This document shows, one piece after another, positions 36,267 to 44,482 of a stretch of 64,000 nt of DNA. This stretch comes from Acinetobacter corruptisaponis. GTDB lineage: Bacteria; Pseudomonadota; Gammaproteobacteria; Pseudomonadales; Moraxellaceae. Every line of letters starts with the position of its first letter. The first letter of the stretch is position 1. The notes under the pieces were generated by a model. The model was not told where the DNA came from and ran no database searches. It was given only the letters and a program-made list of their open reading frames with translations. The stretch lies in assembly GCF_030053775.1 (NCBI RefSeq), contig NZ_CP125669.1:3715962-3779961 (forward strand). The letters run 5' to 3'. Made by a program: the position numbers and the translations under genes.

Positions 36267-37415
36267 TTAGAACAAGTTGCTAAAGAACATCTTGATATGG
36301 TCAATCATACGGGCAAAGAAGCCAGCTTCTTCCACAGGTTTGAGTGCAACCAGTGGTTTTTCAGCAATCACTTTACCGTCAAGGCTGGCCACCAATTTAC
36401 CAACGACCTGACCTTTTGCCAAAGGTGCATTCAATTTAGGCTGTACCACAAGCTGGGTCTTGATTTTGTCAGCCTGACCTTTCGGCATGGTCACGTTGAA
36501 GTTTTCAGCTAAACCAATCTGAACATCATCTTCCTTACCAAACCAGACCTTGGCTTTTGCAAGCACCTGATTGGCTGGTTGTACATTAGCCGTTTCAAAG
36601 TTTGCAAAACCCCAAGCTAAAAGGGTACGTGTCTGATTGGCACGCTCATTCATGCTTGGAGTACCAAAGATCACGGAAATCAGGCGCATTGGACCACGTT
36701 TGCTTGATGTGGTGAGACAGTAACCCGCTTCTTCGGTATGACCTGTTTTGAGGCCATCAACACTTGGGTCAGTGTAAAGCAGAGCATTACGGTTGCCTTG
36801 CTTGATGCCGTTAAAGGTAAATTCTTTTTCAGAATAGATTGGATAGTATTTGGAACTGTCCTTGATGATGTGCTGGGCAAGGACTGCCATATCTTTTGCA
36901 GTTGAATAATGTCCTTCTGCTGGCATCCCTGTTGAGTTGATGAAATGGGTGTTCACCATGCCAATACGTTTGGCTTCCTGGTTCATCATGTGGGCAAATG
37001 TGCCTTCATTGCCTGCAACGTGTTCAGCAACCGCCTTGGAGGCATCATTTCCAGACTGGATGATAATACCACGCAGCATTTCCAGAACAGTCGCGGTCCC
37101 ATTGAGTGGTACATACATACAGGATTCAGTGCTGCTACCACGGCACCATGCAGATTCATTCATCCGCACCTGTTCATCTTCAGTCAATTCACCCTTTAAA
37201 AGTTTCTGCTCTATGATGTAGCTTGTCATCATTTTTGTCATAGATGCAGGCGCAAGTTTTTCATTTTCGTTTTTGGCAGCGAGAATCTGTCCTGTCTCAT
37301 AATCCATGAGCACATAGGATTTATTATTTAATTCTGGTGGAGCAGATAGGACAGTTGCTGCATATGAAAAGCTTGGCAAAAGTAGTAATGCAGCAAGAGC
37401 GCTTTTTTGAGTCAT
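36267..37415 (-). CDS. dacC: D-alanyl-D-alanine carboxypeptidase (PBP5/6 type)
   Basis: The start is set at the ATG at 37415 (MTQKSALAALLLLPSFSYAA), which gives a proper signal peptide and 382 residues. The earlier frame adds 20 residues not typical of a signal. The penicillin-binding motifs are SMTK (ASMTKMMTSYI), SGN (IQSGNDASKAVA) and KTG (DGLKTGHTEEAGYC). A C-terminal beta-rich domain and a final amphipathic segment (FFARMIDHIKMFFSNLF) that anchors to the inner membrane follow. It removes the last D-Ala from peptidoglycan pentapeptides. A cysteine pair (WCRGSSTESC) lies near the active-site loop. Confidence 0.9.
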   Translation of the reverse strand: MTQKSALAALLLLPSFSYAATVLSAPPELNNKSYVLMDYETGQILAAKNENEKLAPASMTKMMTSYIIEQKLLKGELTEDEQVRMNESAWCRGSSTESCMYVPLNGTATVLEMLRGIIIQSGNDASKAVAEHVAGNEGTFAHMMNQEAKRIGMVNTHFINSTGMPAEGHYSTAKDMAVLAQHIIKDSSKYYPIYSEKEFTFNGIKQGNRNALLYTDPSVDGLKTGHTEEAGYCLTTSSKRGPMRLISVIFGTPSMNERANQTRTLLAWGFANFETANVQPANQVLAKAKVWFGKEDDVQIGLAENFNVTMPKGQADKIKTQLVVQPKLNAPLAKGQVVGKLVASLDGKVIAEKPLVALKPVEEAGFFARMIDHIKMFFSNLF

Positions 37416-37473
37416 TCTAGGTGGTTCCAATATCTTGTATGAAGCAGAAGAGCCTAGCATTTTAGGACAAAGC

Positions 37474-37506
37474 AAAGCCGACTGCTATGGGCGAAGTCGG
37501 CTTTTT
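37474..37506 (-). terminator. Possible terminator after the 133-residue protein gene
   Basis: A 10-bp inverted repeat (AAAGCCGACT / AGTCGGCTTT) lies 24 bp beyond the stop. The T-tract is short on the minus strand and longer on the plus strand. Confidence 0.45.
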
Positions 37507-37529
37507 ATCATGCTATTGTAGCAAATCGG

Positions 37530-37931
37530 TTACTTGGAATAATAATTACGGACATCATCACAGATTTGACGGTTATCTTCGTCCGAGGCTGCCTTGGCAA
37601 TGTCACGGGCTTCTTTCAAGGGTTCCTTATATTCCTTGGTTTGCATGCGTTTGCTGAGAATCTCAACCGCATTTTTTTCATTGGATAAATAGGACTTGAC
37701 CAGGGTGTCGTAGGCCTTGTTGAACTTTAAATCTTTGCCAATCAAGGTTGGGCAAGTTTCAGACAATACATAAATGACCGCAAGTTCCTGTGGGGAAACT
37801 TCATCAGACATTGGGGTGACTTCAATCTTTTCAGTTTCAGGCTGTTTGTCTGCTGCAAATGTGGTAGGAACAAAAGTGCTGGCAGCGATGAGGAATGATA
37901 AACCTAGTGTTTTTACAACATTTTTCTTCAT
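37530..37931 (-). CDS. Small secreted protein, paralogue A
   Basis: The 133-residue product has a signal peptide (KTLGLSFLIAASTFVPTTFAA). Its mature part is helical with a characteristic core ETCPTLIGKDLKFNKAYDTLVKSYL and a C-terminal ICDDVRNYY, so two cysteines are placed to pair. The next upstream gene on the same strand encodes a clear paralogue. I do not assign a function; an Acinetobacter/Moraxella family of small periplasmic proteins is likely. Confidence 0.7.
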   Translation of the reverse strand: MKKNVVKTLGLSFLIAASTFVPTTFAADKQPETEKIEVTPMSDEVSPQELAVIYVLSETCPTLIGKDLKFNKAYDTLVKSYLSNEKNAVEILSKRMQTKEYKEPLKEARDIAKAASDEDNRQICDDVRNYYSK

Positions 37932-38082
37932 AAGAAATCAAACTCAAAACAAGACTTAAAGAATTTGAACAACTTATAGCATAAAAACAGATAAAAATTT
38001 GTATGTTTGCTGTAGGGAATATGGAGAAACTGTGGTTTTAAATATCAATATCTAAAACCACTTTAATGTCTGGATGGCCTGT

Positions 38083-38454
38083 TTAGCCCTCAAAATTCAA
38101 TACTTCTTCACATACCGCTTTCTGTTCAGCCTTATCAACCTCTGTGGCAGCTTGACGGGCATCTTTTAGTAAAGTGTTGAATTCACCATCTTTTTGCAGG
38201 CTTTCAAGCGAAGCAGATTTGTCCGAGTAGCTCCCCAAATAAGAACCCACCATTTTTTTGATATTCTGGTCAAATTTTGCATTCTTACCGATCAGGTTAG
38301 GACACATCTCAATCAGCACTTGTGCATTGGCAATATCATCCTTAATCAATGCATCCGCTTCTTTTACTGAAGCTGCGTCAGCAAAAACTGCTGGTGCCGC
38401 AAGAAATGTGAAACTAACCGCTAAAACTCGAACAAAACTGGATAAATGTCTCAT
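38083..38454 (-). CDS. Small secreted protein, paralogue B
   Basis: The 123-residue product has a signal peptide (VLAVSFTFLAAPAVFADA). The core EMCPNLIGKNAKFDQNIKKMVGSYL and C-terminal AVCEEVLNF align with the neighbouring 133-residue protein, including both cysteines. The pair probably arose by tandem duplication followed by strong divergence. Function unknown. It is divergent from surE, separated by 103 bp. Confidence 0.7.
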   Translation of the reverse strand: MRHLSSFVRVLAVSFTFLAAPAVFADAASVKEADALIKDDIANAQVLIEMCPNLIGKNAKFDQNIKKMVGSYLGSYSDKSASLESLQKDGEFNTLLKDARQAATEVDKAEQKAVCEEVLNFEG

Positions 38455-38557
38455 GGCTGCATAAATTTCTAATACTATGAAGATATAAATATATATAATT
38501 CAATGAATATTTCAATTGAAAAAACTGCACAGTAATTTTTGAAGAGACAGAATCTTA

Positions 38558-39334
38558 GTGAATATCTTGATTGCAAATGATGATGGTGTGTTTGCACCTG
38601 GACTGCAAGCCTTGGCGCAGGCGTTAAAACCTTTGGGGCGGGTTGTGGTGGTTGCCCCTGAGAGTGAGCGTAGTGGTTATTCAAGCGCCTTAACGCTAGA
38701 TCGGCCCTTACGTCCCATCCCCATTTCCGAAGATGTCTGGGCTGTCAATGGCACACCTGCGGACTGTGTCTACTTATCCATGAATGGTCTGTTTGATTTC
38801 GAATTTGACCTTGTGGTCAGTGGAATCAACAGTGGCGCCAACCTGGGCGATGATGTTCTATATTCAGGTACGGTTGGGGCCGCATTTGAGGGAAGATTGA
38901 TGAAACATCCAGCAATTGCCGTGTCTTTGGCGGGTGCAAATGTACGTTCCTATGAACATCCGCAGCATTATGCGCAAGCGGCACAATGGGTGCATGACTT
39001 CATTGCTAAAGGACTGCCTGTGTTGCCACCGCGTCATATCTTTAACATTAATATTCCCGATGTTGAGCAGATCAAGGGGGCACAGGTGACTTATCAGGGT
39101 CGCCGTGCGCAGTCCAAGCCAATCAGCAGCCATGTTGATCCGCGTGGTCGGCAAGTGTACTGGATTGGGCTTGCTGGAGAGGCGGTGACTGATCCTCAGT
39201 CGGCTTCCAGTCATATCCAGTCTGATTTTTTTGCGGTGTCGAATGGCTATGTCAGCATCACCCCAATCCAGATGGATGCGACAAATTATGCGGTACTAGA
39301 CAATCTACATACCTATGTGAATGGACCTGAATAA
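38558..39334 (+). CDS. surE: 5'/3'-nucleotidase SurE
   Basis: The 258-residue product has the SurE signatures: [19 protein letters not shown] (metal-binding Asp pair), [35 protein letters not shown] and [27 protein letters not shown]. It removes phosphate from nucleoside monophosphates in the cytoplasm and is linked to stationary-phase survival. The start is GTG at 38558, after a GAAGAG site. It is followed by a terminator and then nlpD; the surE-nlpD order is common, here without pcm. Confidence 0.94.
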   Translation: MNILIANDDGVFAPGLQALAQALKPLGRVVVVAPESERSGYSSALTLDRPLRPIPISEDVWAVNGTPADCVYLSMNGLFDFEFDLVVSGINSGANLGDDVLYSGTVGAAFEGRLMKHPAIAVSLAGANVRSYEHPQHYAQAAQWVHDFIAKGLPVLPPRHIFNINIPDVEQIKGAQVTYQGRRAQSKPISSHVDPRGRQVYWIGLAGEAVTDPQSASSHIQSDFFAVSNGYVSITPIQMDATNYAVLDNLHTYVNGPE

Positions 39335-39365
39335 GCACCTAAATGTTATAACTTTGTGAATATGG

Positions 39366-39396
39366 AAAGTGAGAACTCGTTTTTTCTCACTTTTTT
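39366..39396 (+). terminator. Terminator after surE
   Basis: A 9-bp stem AAAGTGAGA / TCTCACTTT is followed by TTTT, 32 bp after the surE stop. Confidence 0.8.
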
Positions 39397-39444
39397 GGTA
39401 CTCTTAGGCGCAAATAAGTTAAGGTTTTTTCGATGAGGGCGAAG

Positions 39445-40278
39445 ATGCACTTAAATCATGTTTCGATTTTTCTATCACAAAAAATGATGAAAACAATCGT
39501 ACTGTCTACGGTGGTAACACTCACAGCGGTGGTTACTGGTTGTGCATCTAAACCGCAGGTGAATGGTGGCGTTCGCAATGTACAGGCACCAAATTACTAT
39601 ACAGTGCGTTCAGGCGACACCTTGAGTGGAATCGCAAATCGCTATGGCCTGAATTATCTGGATATTGCCGCATTGAATGACATTGCGGCGCCGTACCGCA
39701 TCTATGTCAACCAGTCTCTACGCTTAAAGGGTTCTGTGGCGCAGCGTACCACCTCAACCCAGGCGATTACCCAGGCGGCTCCAATCCAGCGCCAGAGCAT
39801 TAATTTGCCAGCACAACAGCCAGTGGTTCCAAAACCGCAACCTGTGGCTCCTAGAACTCAGCCTGTTGTTCCAGTGGCCCCCGTAAATCCATCCTCTTCA
39901 ACTCTGGCATCCAGCCTGCGTTGGGTAAAACCATCAAATGGTGCGGTTATTCAGGGCTTTAATCTTGCGAGTAACGTGAAAGGTATTCGCTATGGTGGAA
40001 ATGAGGGCGATCCAGTATTTGCCGCTGCAAATGGTCAGGTGGTTTATGCTGCGGATGGCCTGAAAGAATATGGAAACTTGGTGTTGATCAAGCATATTGA
40101 CGGTTACATCACGGCATACGCCCATAACAGCAAGATGCTGGTGAAGAGTGGGGACAATGTCACCGCAGGACAAAAAATCGCGGAGATGGGTTCTTCTGGC
40201 GCTACCCGTGTGATGCTGGAATTTCAGGTTCGTCTAGATGGTAAACCTGTGAATCCAACAACAGTTTTACCTAATTAG
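39445..40278 (+). CDS. nlpD: NlpD-like lipoprotein (LysM + degenerate LytM/M23)
   Basis: The chosen ATG at 39445 has the best ribosome site (GAGGGCGAAG); ATGs at 39433 and 39484 are alternatives. A lipobox VVTGC follows a hydrophobic stretch. Residues about 50-95 are a LysM domain (YYTVRSGDTLSGIANRYGLN), then a Pro/Gln-rich linker and a LytM domain. The M23 metal sites are lost: the region IRYGGNEGDPVF lacks the HXXXD His and LEFQVRLDG lacks HXH. This fits NlpD, which activates amidases without being an enzyme. The stop codon TAG is formed by the MITE insertion (see findings); without it four more residues would be read. Confidence 0.85.
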   Translation: MHLNHVSIFLSQKMMKTIVLSTVVTLTAVVTGCASKPQVNGGVRNVQAPNYYTVRSGDTLSGIANRYGLNYLDIAALNDIAAPYRIYVNQSLRLKGSVAQRTTSTQAITQAAPIQRQSINLPAQQPVVPKPQPVAPRTQPVVPVAPVNPSSSTLASSLRWVKPSNGAVIQGFNLASNVKGIRYGGNEGDPVFAAANGQVVYAADGLKEYGNLVLIKHIDGYITAYAHNSKMLVKSGDNVTAGQKIAEMGSSGATRVMLEFQVRLDGKPVNPTTVLPN

Positions 40279-40543
40279 GGTCTGTTGACATTTCAGCCAT
40301 GCCTTGCGTTATAGGCTAAAACGACATAAACAAGGCATGAAACGTAGACAATGGCGATACCCTTGTCAAGTTTCATAACGCGGTTTAGGGAAGTTTTAGC
40401 CATAACCCTACGGGACAGGGACATTTTTTGCCGCTCCTGCGTTATGTCTTGCTTACTTAGAGTTACTAAGTTTCGCAATCCATGCCTTGTACCGTCTAAA
40501 AAATGTCCTCTGTCGCAAGCATCTGTGAAATGTTAACAGACCC
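40278..40543. mobile_element. MITE-like element with 18-bp inverted ends
   Basis: The 266-bp element has terminal inverted repeats GGGTCTGTTGACATTTCA and TGAAATGTTAACAGACCC, which match at 17 of 18 positions. TA dinucleotides flank it on both sides (40276-40277 and 40544-40545), as expected for a Tc1/mariner or IS630-type target duplication. It carries no transposase; small frames inside are not gene-like. Part of the left end, with flank, recurs at 23641-23662. Confidence 0.75.
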
Positions 40544-40554
40544 TACAATGTTAT

Positions 40555-40580
40555 TTAACAAACTTTCAACAATTTGTTAA
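40555..40580. promoter_or_regulatory. Candidate operator upstream of the LysR gene
   Basis: A perfect 8-bp inverted repeat TTAACAAA-N10-TTTGTTAA lies 94 bp before the LysR start. The long spaced repeat suits a LysR-type dimer site, perhaps for autoregulation. A TATACT -10 box lies near 40610. Confidence 0.5.
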
Positions 40581-40673
40581 TAATAGCTATTCCACAAATA
40601 GACTTTTCTGTATACTAGGCTTGTTTGCTTTTATTAGAACAATAAGCATATTAATAAATTACGAGGGAAGTCT

Positions 40674-41603
40674 ATGTTAGATCAATTGCGTGCAATGGGG
40701 GTCTTTGCTTGCGTTGTAGAAAAAAGTTCTTTTAGCGGTGCAGCAAGAGAACTGGGCATTACAACCAGTGCGGTCAGTCAACAAATCCGATCTTTAGAAC
40801 AAGAAATGGATGTCACCTTACTTCATCGTTCGACCCGAAAACTGAGTCTAACCGAGGCGGGTCAAGCATTCTTTTTGAGCTGTCAGGAAATGCTGGCTGC
40901 GGCAGAGCGTGGCAAAATCCGTATTAACGAATTGCGTGATGATCTGGTGGGAGATTTACGTATCGCAACCACGCCTGAGCTGGGTGCGCTGCATGTCATT
41001 CCAGCCTTGTCACACTGGATGTCGGCCCATAAGGGATTGGCCATTCATTTTGAAGCAGACCATCGCTATATTGACCTGATTGAAGAGCGTATTGATATTG
41101 CGATTCGCATGAGCCTACGGGTGGATGACCACCATGTGACCGCCGTACCTTTGGCTCGGGTGGATCAGGTATTGGTTGCTTCACCAAGTTACCTGAATCA
41201 GGCGCCACCGATTACCCGTCCAGAAGACTTGCGTCATCATGAGCTGCTTCCAGTCACCTTAATGCAGAACTATCAGCATTTTGCATTCCGTCACGGTTTA
41301 AGTGGGGAAATTGTCAATGTTGACATGAAGACACGTTTGGGCACCAATAATGTTTTTGTGGCAAAATCACTTTGCCAACAGGGACTTGGGCTGGCACGTA
41401 TTTTATACATGGACATCCAGAAAGAGCTGATTAATGGCACGCTGGTTGAGGTGTTGCCTGACTGGCACATGCCTGCCTATACCTTGCATGCCTTAACCTC
41501 CAAGCGTGAACAGTATCCAATGAAAGTACACCGCTGTATTGATGCGTTGAAACAATATTTTGTGCAGTTACCAGGTGGGCGTTCTTTGCAGGGCGTTGCT
41601 TGA
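40674..41603 (+). CDS. LysR-family transcriptional regulator
   Basis: The 309-residue product has the N-terminal winged helix (LDQLRAMGVFACVVEKSSFSGAARELGITTSAVSQQIRSLEQEM) and a periplasmic-binding-like effector domain from about residue 90. It belongs to the CrgA/AaeR-like group by the pattern VGDLRIATTPELGALHVIPAL and LIEERIDIAIRMSLRVDD. Ligand and targets are unknown. A GAGGGAAG site precedes the ATG. It ends with a bidirectional terminator shared with the Lon-like gene. Confidence 0.9.
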   Translation: MLDQLRAMGVFACVVEKSSFSGAARELGITTSAVSQQIRSLEQEMDVTLLHRSTRKLSLTEAGQAFFLSCQEMLAAAERGKIRINELRDDLVGDLRIATTPELGALHVIPALSHWMSAHKGLAIHFEADHRYIDLIEERIDIAIRMSLRVDDHHVTAVPLARVDQVLVASPSYLNQAPPITRPEDLRHHELLPVTLMQNYQHFAFRHGLSGEIVNVDMKTRLGTNNVFVAKSLCQQGLGLARILYMDIQKELINGTLVEVLPDWHMPAYTLHALTSKREQYPMKVHRCIDALKQYFVQLPGGRSLQGVA

Positions 41604-41619
41604 ACTGATCAATAAAACC

Positions 41620-41652
41620 AAAAAGCCATGCTTAAGAGAGCATGGCTTTTTT
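41620..41652. terminator. Bidirectional terminator between LysR and Lon-like genes
   Basis: A 12-bp stem AAAAGCCATGCT / AGCATGGCTTTT with T-runs on both strands. Confidence 0.85.
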
Positions 41653-41657
41653 ATGGA

Positions 41658-44285
41658 TTATTTACGTTTTTTAGCTAAGGCCTTAAGGGTTTTAACCTCG
41701 ACTACCGTTTCCTCGGGGGCTTTGGTCTCTGTTTCAGCCTTTTTGCTTTTCTTGCGTTTTTTCTTTTTCTTGTGCTGTTCCTCTTCAACGGCTTCACCAT
41801 CCTCAATGGCCTGCCAATATTCCAATTGTTCCATCACGGCGGCATAAATGGAGTTTTTGCTGTATCGGCCTTTCTTGTCGAGGGTGCCAACTGGACGAGC
41901 CATCAGGATTTCCAGCGCCTGATCAATGGTATCAATCGCATGGACATGGAATTGTCCAGTTTGTACCGCCTCAATCACGTCCTGACGTAGCATCAGGTGT
42001 TGCATGTTCTGGCGTGGAATAATCACCCCTTGTTTGCCTGTAAAGCCTTGCAACTTACAGGCATCAAAGAAGCCCTCAATTTTGGCATTCACTCCACCAA
42101 TCGGCTGTACTTGACCCAACTGGTTCATCGAGCCTGTAATTGCCCAGGACTGATCAATCGGGATTTGGCAAATTGCGGAAATTAACGCAGAAAGTTCGGC
42201 AACGGTGGCACTGTCACCATCGACCTGACCATAGCTTTGCTCAAATGCCAAGGCAGCAGAGAAGTGCAGGATTTGTTCACGGCCAAAGTGGGCTTTTAGG
42301 AAGCTCGACATGAGCAATACGCCTTTGGCATGCAATGAGCCACCCAGCTCCACACTGCGTTCAATATCCAGAATATCGCCACCACCTTGATAAACAGAGG
42401 CGGTCAGGCGAGAAGGTAAGCCAAACTCGACATCGGCATAGTGAATCACGGAAAGGGCATTGATTTGACCGAGACGATGCCCAGAAGTTTCAATCAACTG
42501 TGTACCACGAGACAGGTCTTGCCAGTAGAGCTCACGTAAATAGCCTAAACGATATTGACGATGGTGCAGGGCCTGGTTGACATGCTGGTCGGTGACAATC
42601 TTGTCACCCGCTTTAAAGGCATGGTGATGCGCTTCGCGGATCAGGTCACCAAGGGTTGAGGCATGTAATGACAAAGAGCTTTGATCCTCAGCCTGACGGC
42701 TGGAATCAGTAAGCAATGCGGCTAGTGCAGAACGGTCAAAGGGAAGTAATTTATCTGCCTGAACATAGTCGGCAATCAACTGCATATAAGCCTGTTCGTT
42801 ACTGTCATTACGTTGTAATGTATCGGTAAAGTCGGCACGGATTTTAAATACGCTGCCAAGTTCAGGTTCTACTTCCAGAATTTCATAGTAAATTTCAGGT
42901 TCGGCTAATAAAACCACTTTAATATCAAGTGGAACAGATGCAGGTTCAATGGAGATGCTGCCTGTGAGGGTGAGCATATGTTCCAGTGAAGAAAGCTTGA
43001 GCTGTCCAGATTTTAAGGCACGTTTCAGACCTTGCCACGCATAAGGCTGCTCCAGCAATTGTTCCGCTTCCAGCATCAAAAAGCCACCATTGGCCCGATG
43101 CAGTGAACCAGGACGAATTAGGGTGAAATCAGTGGTGATCGTACCATTGTGAGTCAGTTGCTCCACATGACCCAATAAATTGTAGTGTGTTGGAAAATCT
43201 TCAAAAATAACGGGCGCGCCACTGTTCGGTTTATTGGCAACAATCACATTGGCCTGATAGCGTGAGGGTACGCGGTTGAACAGTGCAGGGGTAAAGTCAT
43301 CTTCCTCTTGCTCTAAAATCAACTCAACATTGTCAATGATGTCTTCAGCATATTGTTTTAAATAAATATCGAGACCCTTAACTTCCTTATTTTTGTTTAA
43401 AATCAGTTCAATACGGGGCATCACCACCTGGGTGGCAATATCACGGTTTAAGCTGGACACCTGATCCCGTGCATCATCTTCCAGATCGCCCAGATGTAAA
43501 CCCAGACGTTCCAGTTTTTTCTCCATATAACGCATATTGGAGTTGATTTCAGCACGTTCCTTGCTCGTTAATGCGTTCAGGTCATTTTGGGTGAGTTCAT
43601 GATATTCATTGTCTTTCAACTGCATCGGAATAAAGACATGCTTGTCATTGCGGGAAATCAATTTTAAATCGAGTTCCTCGCCCTCTTTGGTCAGTTCAAC
43701 CAGTGCCTGTTGCTGTACATCACCCGTATCCTGACGGATACGTTCAATACGGTTGTGATAGGTTTCCGCACTAAAACGGCGTTCTAGCTGCTTTAAGATA
43801 ATTTGCCATGCCTGCTGCAAGGCATTTTGAAATTTGCTGCCTTGTCCCGCTGGGAAGCGCAAGGCAATCGGTTGTCTTGGATTCTTGAAATTATTGACGT
43901 AGACCCAGTCATCAGGGGTAGGCATGGTTTTGGCGTGCTGTTGGAGCAAACGTTTGATCATGGTTCGTTTACCAAGACCAGCCGTACCCACGGCAAAAAT
44001 ATTATAGCCCGAATAGGGTAAAGAAATCCCTGCTTCGACTGAGGCGCGGGCGCGATCCTGTCCTAAAAAATTATTCAGGGGCTTAATTCGTTTGGTTGAA
44101 CTTGGAATTTCAGCCAAATCTGGCGTATGCGTCAGTTGGTGTGCATGTAATGCCGTTTTAAGTAGGGTTGCCTGGATGTCCGTCTGTTCAAAAGCACTTG
44201 GAAATGAATTGATTTTTGCTGTAATCGTGTTTGTTGGTGTTGAGGATAAAGTTGTTGCAGTCATTTGATCGAGTTTTTGGGTCAC
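41658..44285 (-). CDS. Lon-like (AAA_32/S16) ATP-dependent protease
   Basis: The 875-residue product has a P-loop in AVGTAGLGKRTMIKRLLQQH (first 130 residues), Walker B-like GGFLMLEAEQLLE, and a C-terminal S16 domain with the catalytic Ser in GDSATVAELSALIS and Lys in PIGGVNAKIEGFFDAC. This is the LonP-like family found beside classical Lon in many bacteria. The tail (KKKKKRKKSKKAE and on) is lysine-rich and unusual. GTG at 44285 is preceded by a GGA site and is preferred over the ATG at 44264. The extended central coiled region (residues about 150-330) is family-typical. Confidence 0.88.
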   Translation of the reverse strand: MTQKLDQMTATTLSSTPTNTITAKINSFPSAFEQTDIQATLLKTALHAHQLTHTPDLAEIPSSTKRIKPLNNFLGQDRARASVEAGISLPYSGYNIFAVGTAGLGKRTMIKRLLQQHAKTMPTPDDWVYVNNFKNPRQPIALRFPAGQGSKFQNALQQAWQIILKQLERRFSAETYHNRIERIRQDTGDVQQQALVELTKEGEELDLKLISRNDKHVFIPMQLKDNEYHELTQNDLNALTSKERAEINSNMRYMEKKLERLGLHLGDLEDDARDQVSSLNRDIATQVVMPRIELILNKNKEVKGLDIYLKQYAEDIIDNVELILEQEEDDFTPALFNRVPSRYQANVIVANKPNSGAPVIFEDFPTHYNLLGHVEQLTHNGTITTDFTLIRPGSLHRANGGFLMLEAEQLLEQPYAWQGLKRALKSGQLKLSSLEHMLTLTGSISIEPASVPLDIKVVLLAEPEIYYEILEVEPELGSVFKIRADFTDTLQRNDSNEQAYMQLIADYVQADKLLPFDRSALAALLTDSSRQAEDQSSLSLHASTLGDLIREAHHHAFKAGDKIVTDQHVNQALHHRQYRLGYLRELYWQDLSRGTQLIETSGHRLGQINALSVIHYADVEFGLPSRLTASVYQGGGDILDIERSVELGGSLHAKGVLLMSSFLKAHFGREQILHFSAALAFEQSYGQVDGDSATVAELSALISAICQIPIDQSWAITGSMNQLGQVQPIGGVNAKIEGFFDACKLQGFTGKQGVIIPRQNMQHLMLRQDVIEAVQTGQFHVHAIDTIDQALEILMARPVGTLDKKGRYSKNSIYAAVMEQLEYWQAIEDGEAVEEEQHKKKKKRKKSKKAETETKAPEETVVEVKTLKALAKKRK

Positions 44286-44482
44286 TATTACTATCCAACA
44301 AATAAAACGAAATGTGGTGAATTAAAGGTATACAGTTTTAGGTCTAAAGATCAAGCGAACTTGTGTTTTTTATCGACAAAACAAAACAATGACTTTATTT
44401 GATTGCATAAAGCAACTTGCAAGCAGGCGCAAGACACGATTGAATAGGCACATTCACGCATGTTCATGGAAAATAATAACCA

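Noticed and set aside
40293..40536. Two 61-residue frames inside the MITE-like element.
   Set aside because: They lack family similarity and are too short for a transposase, and the element shows no coding bias.
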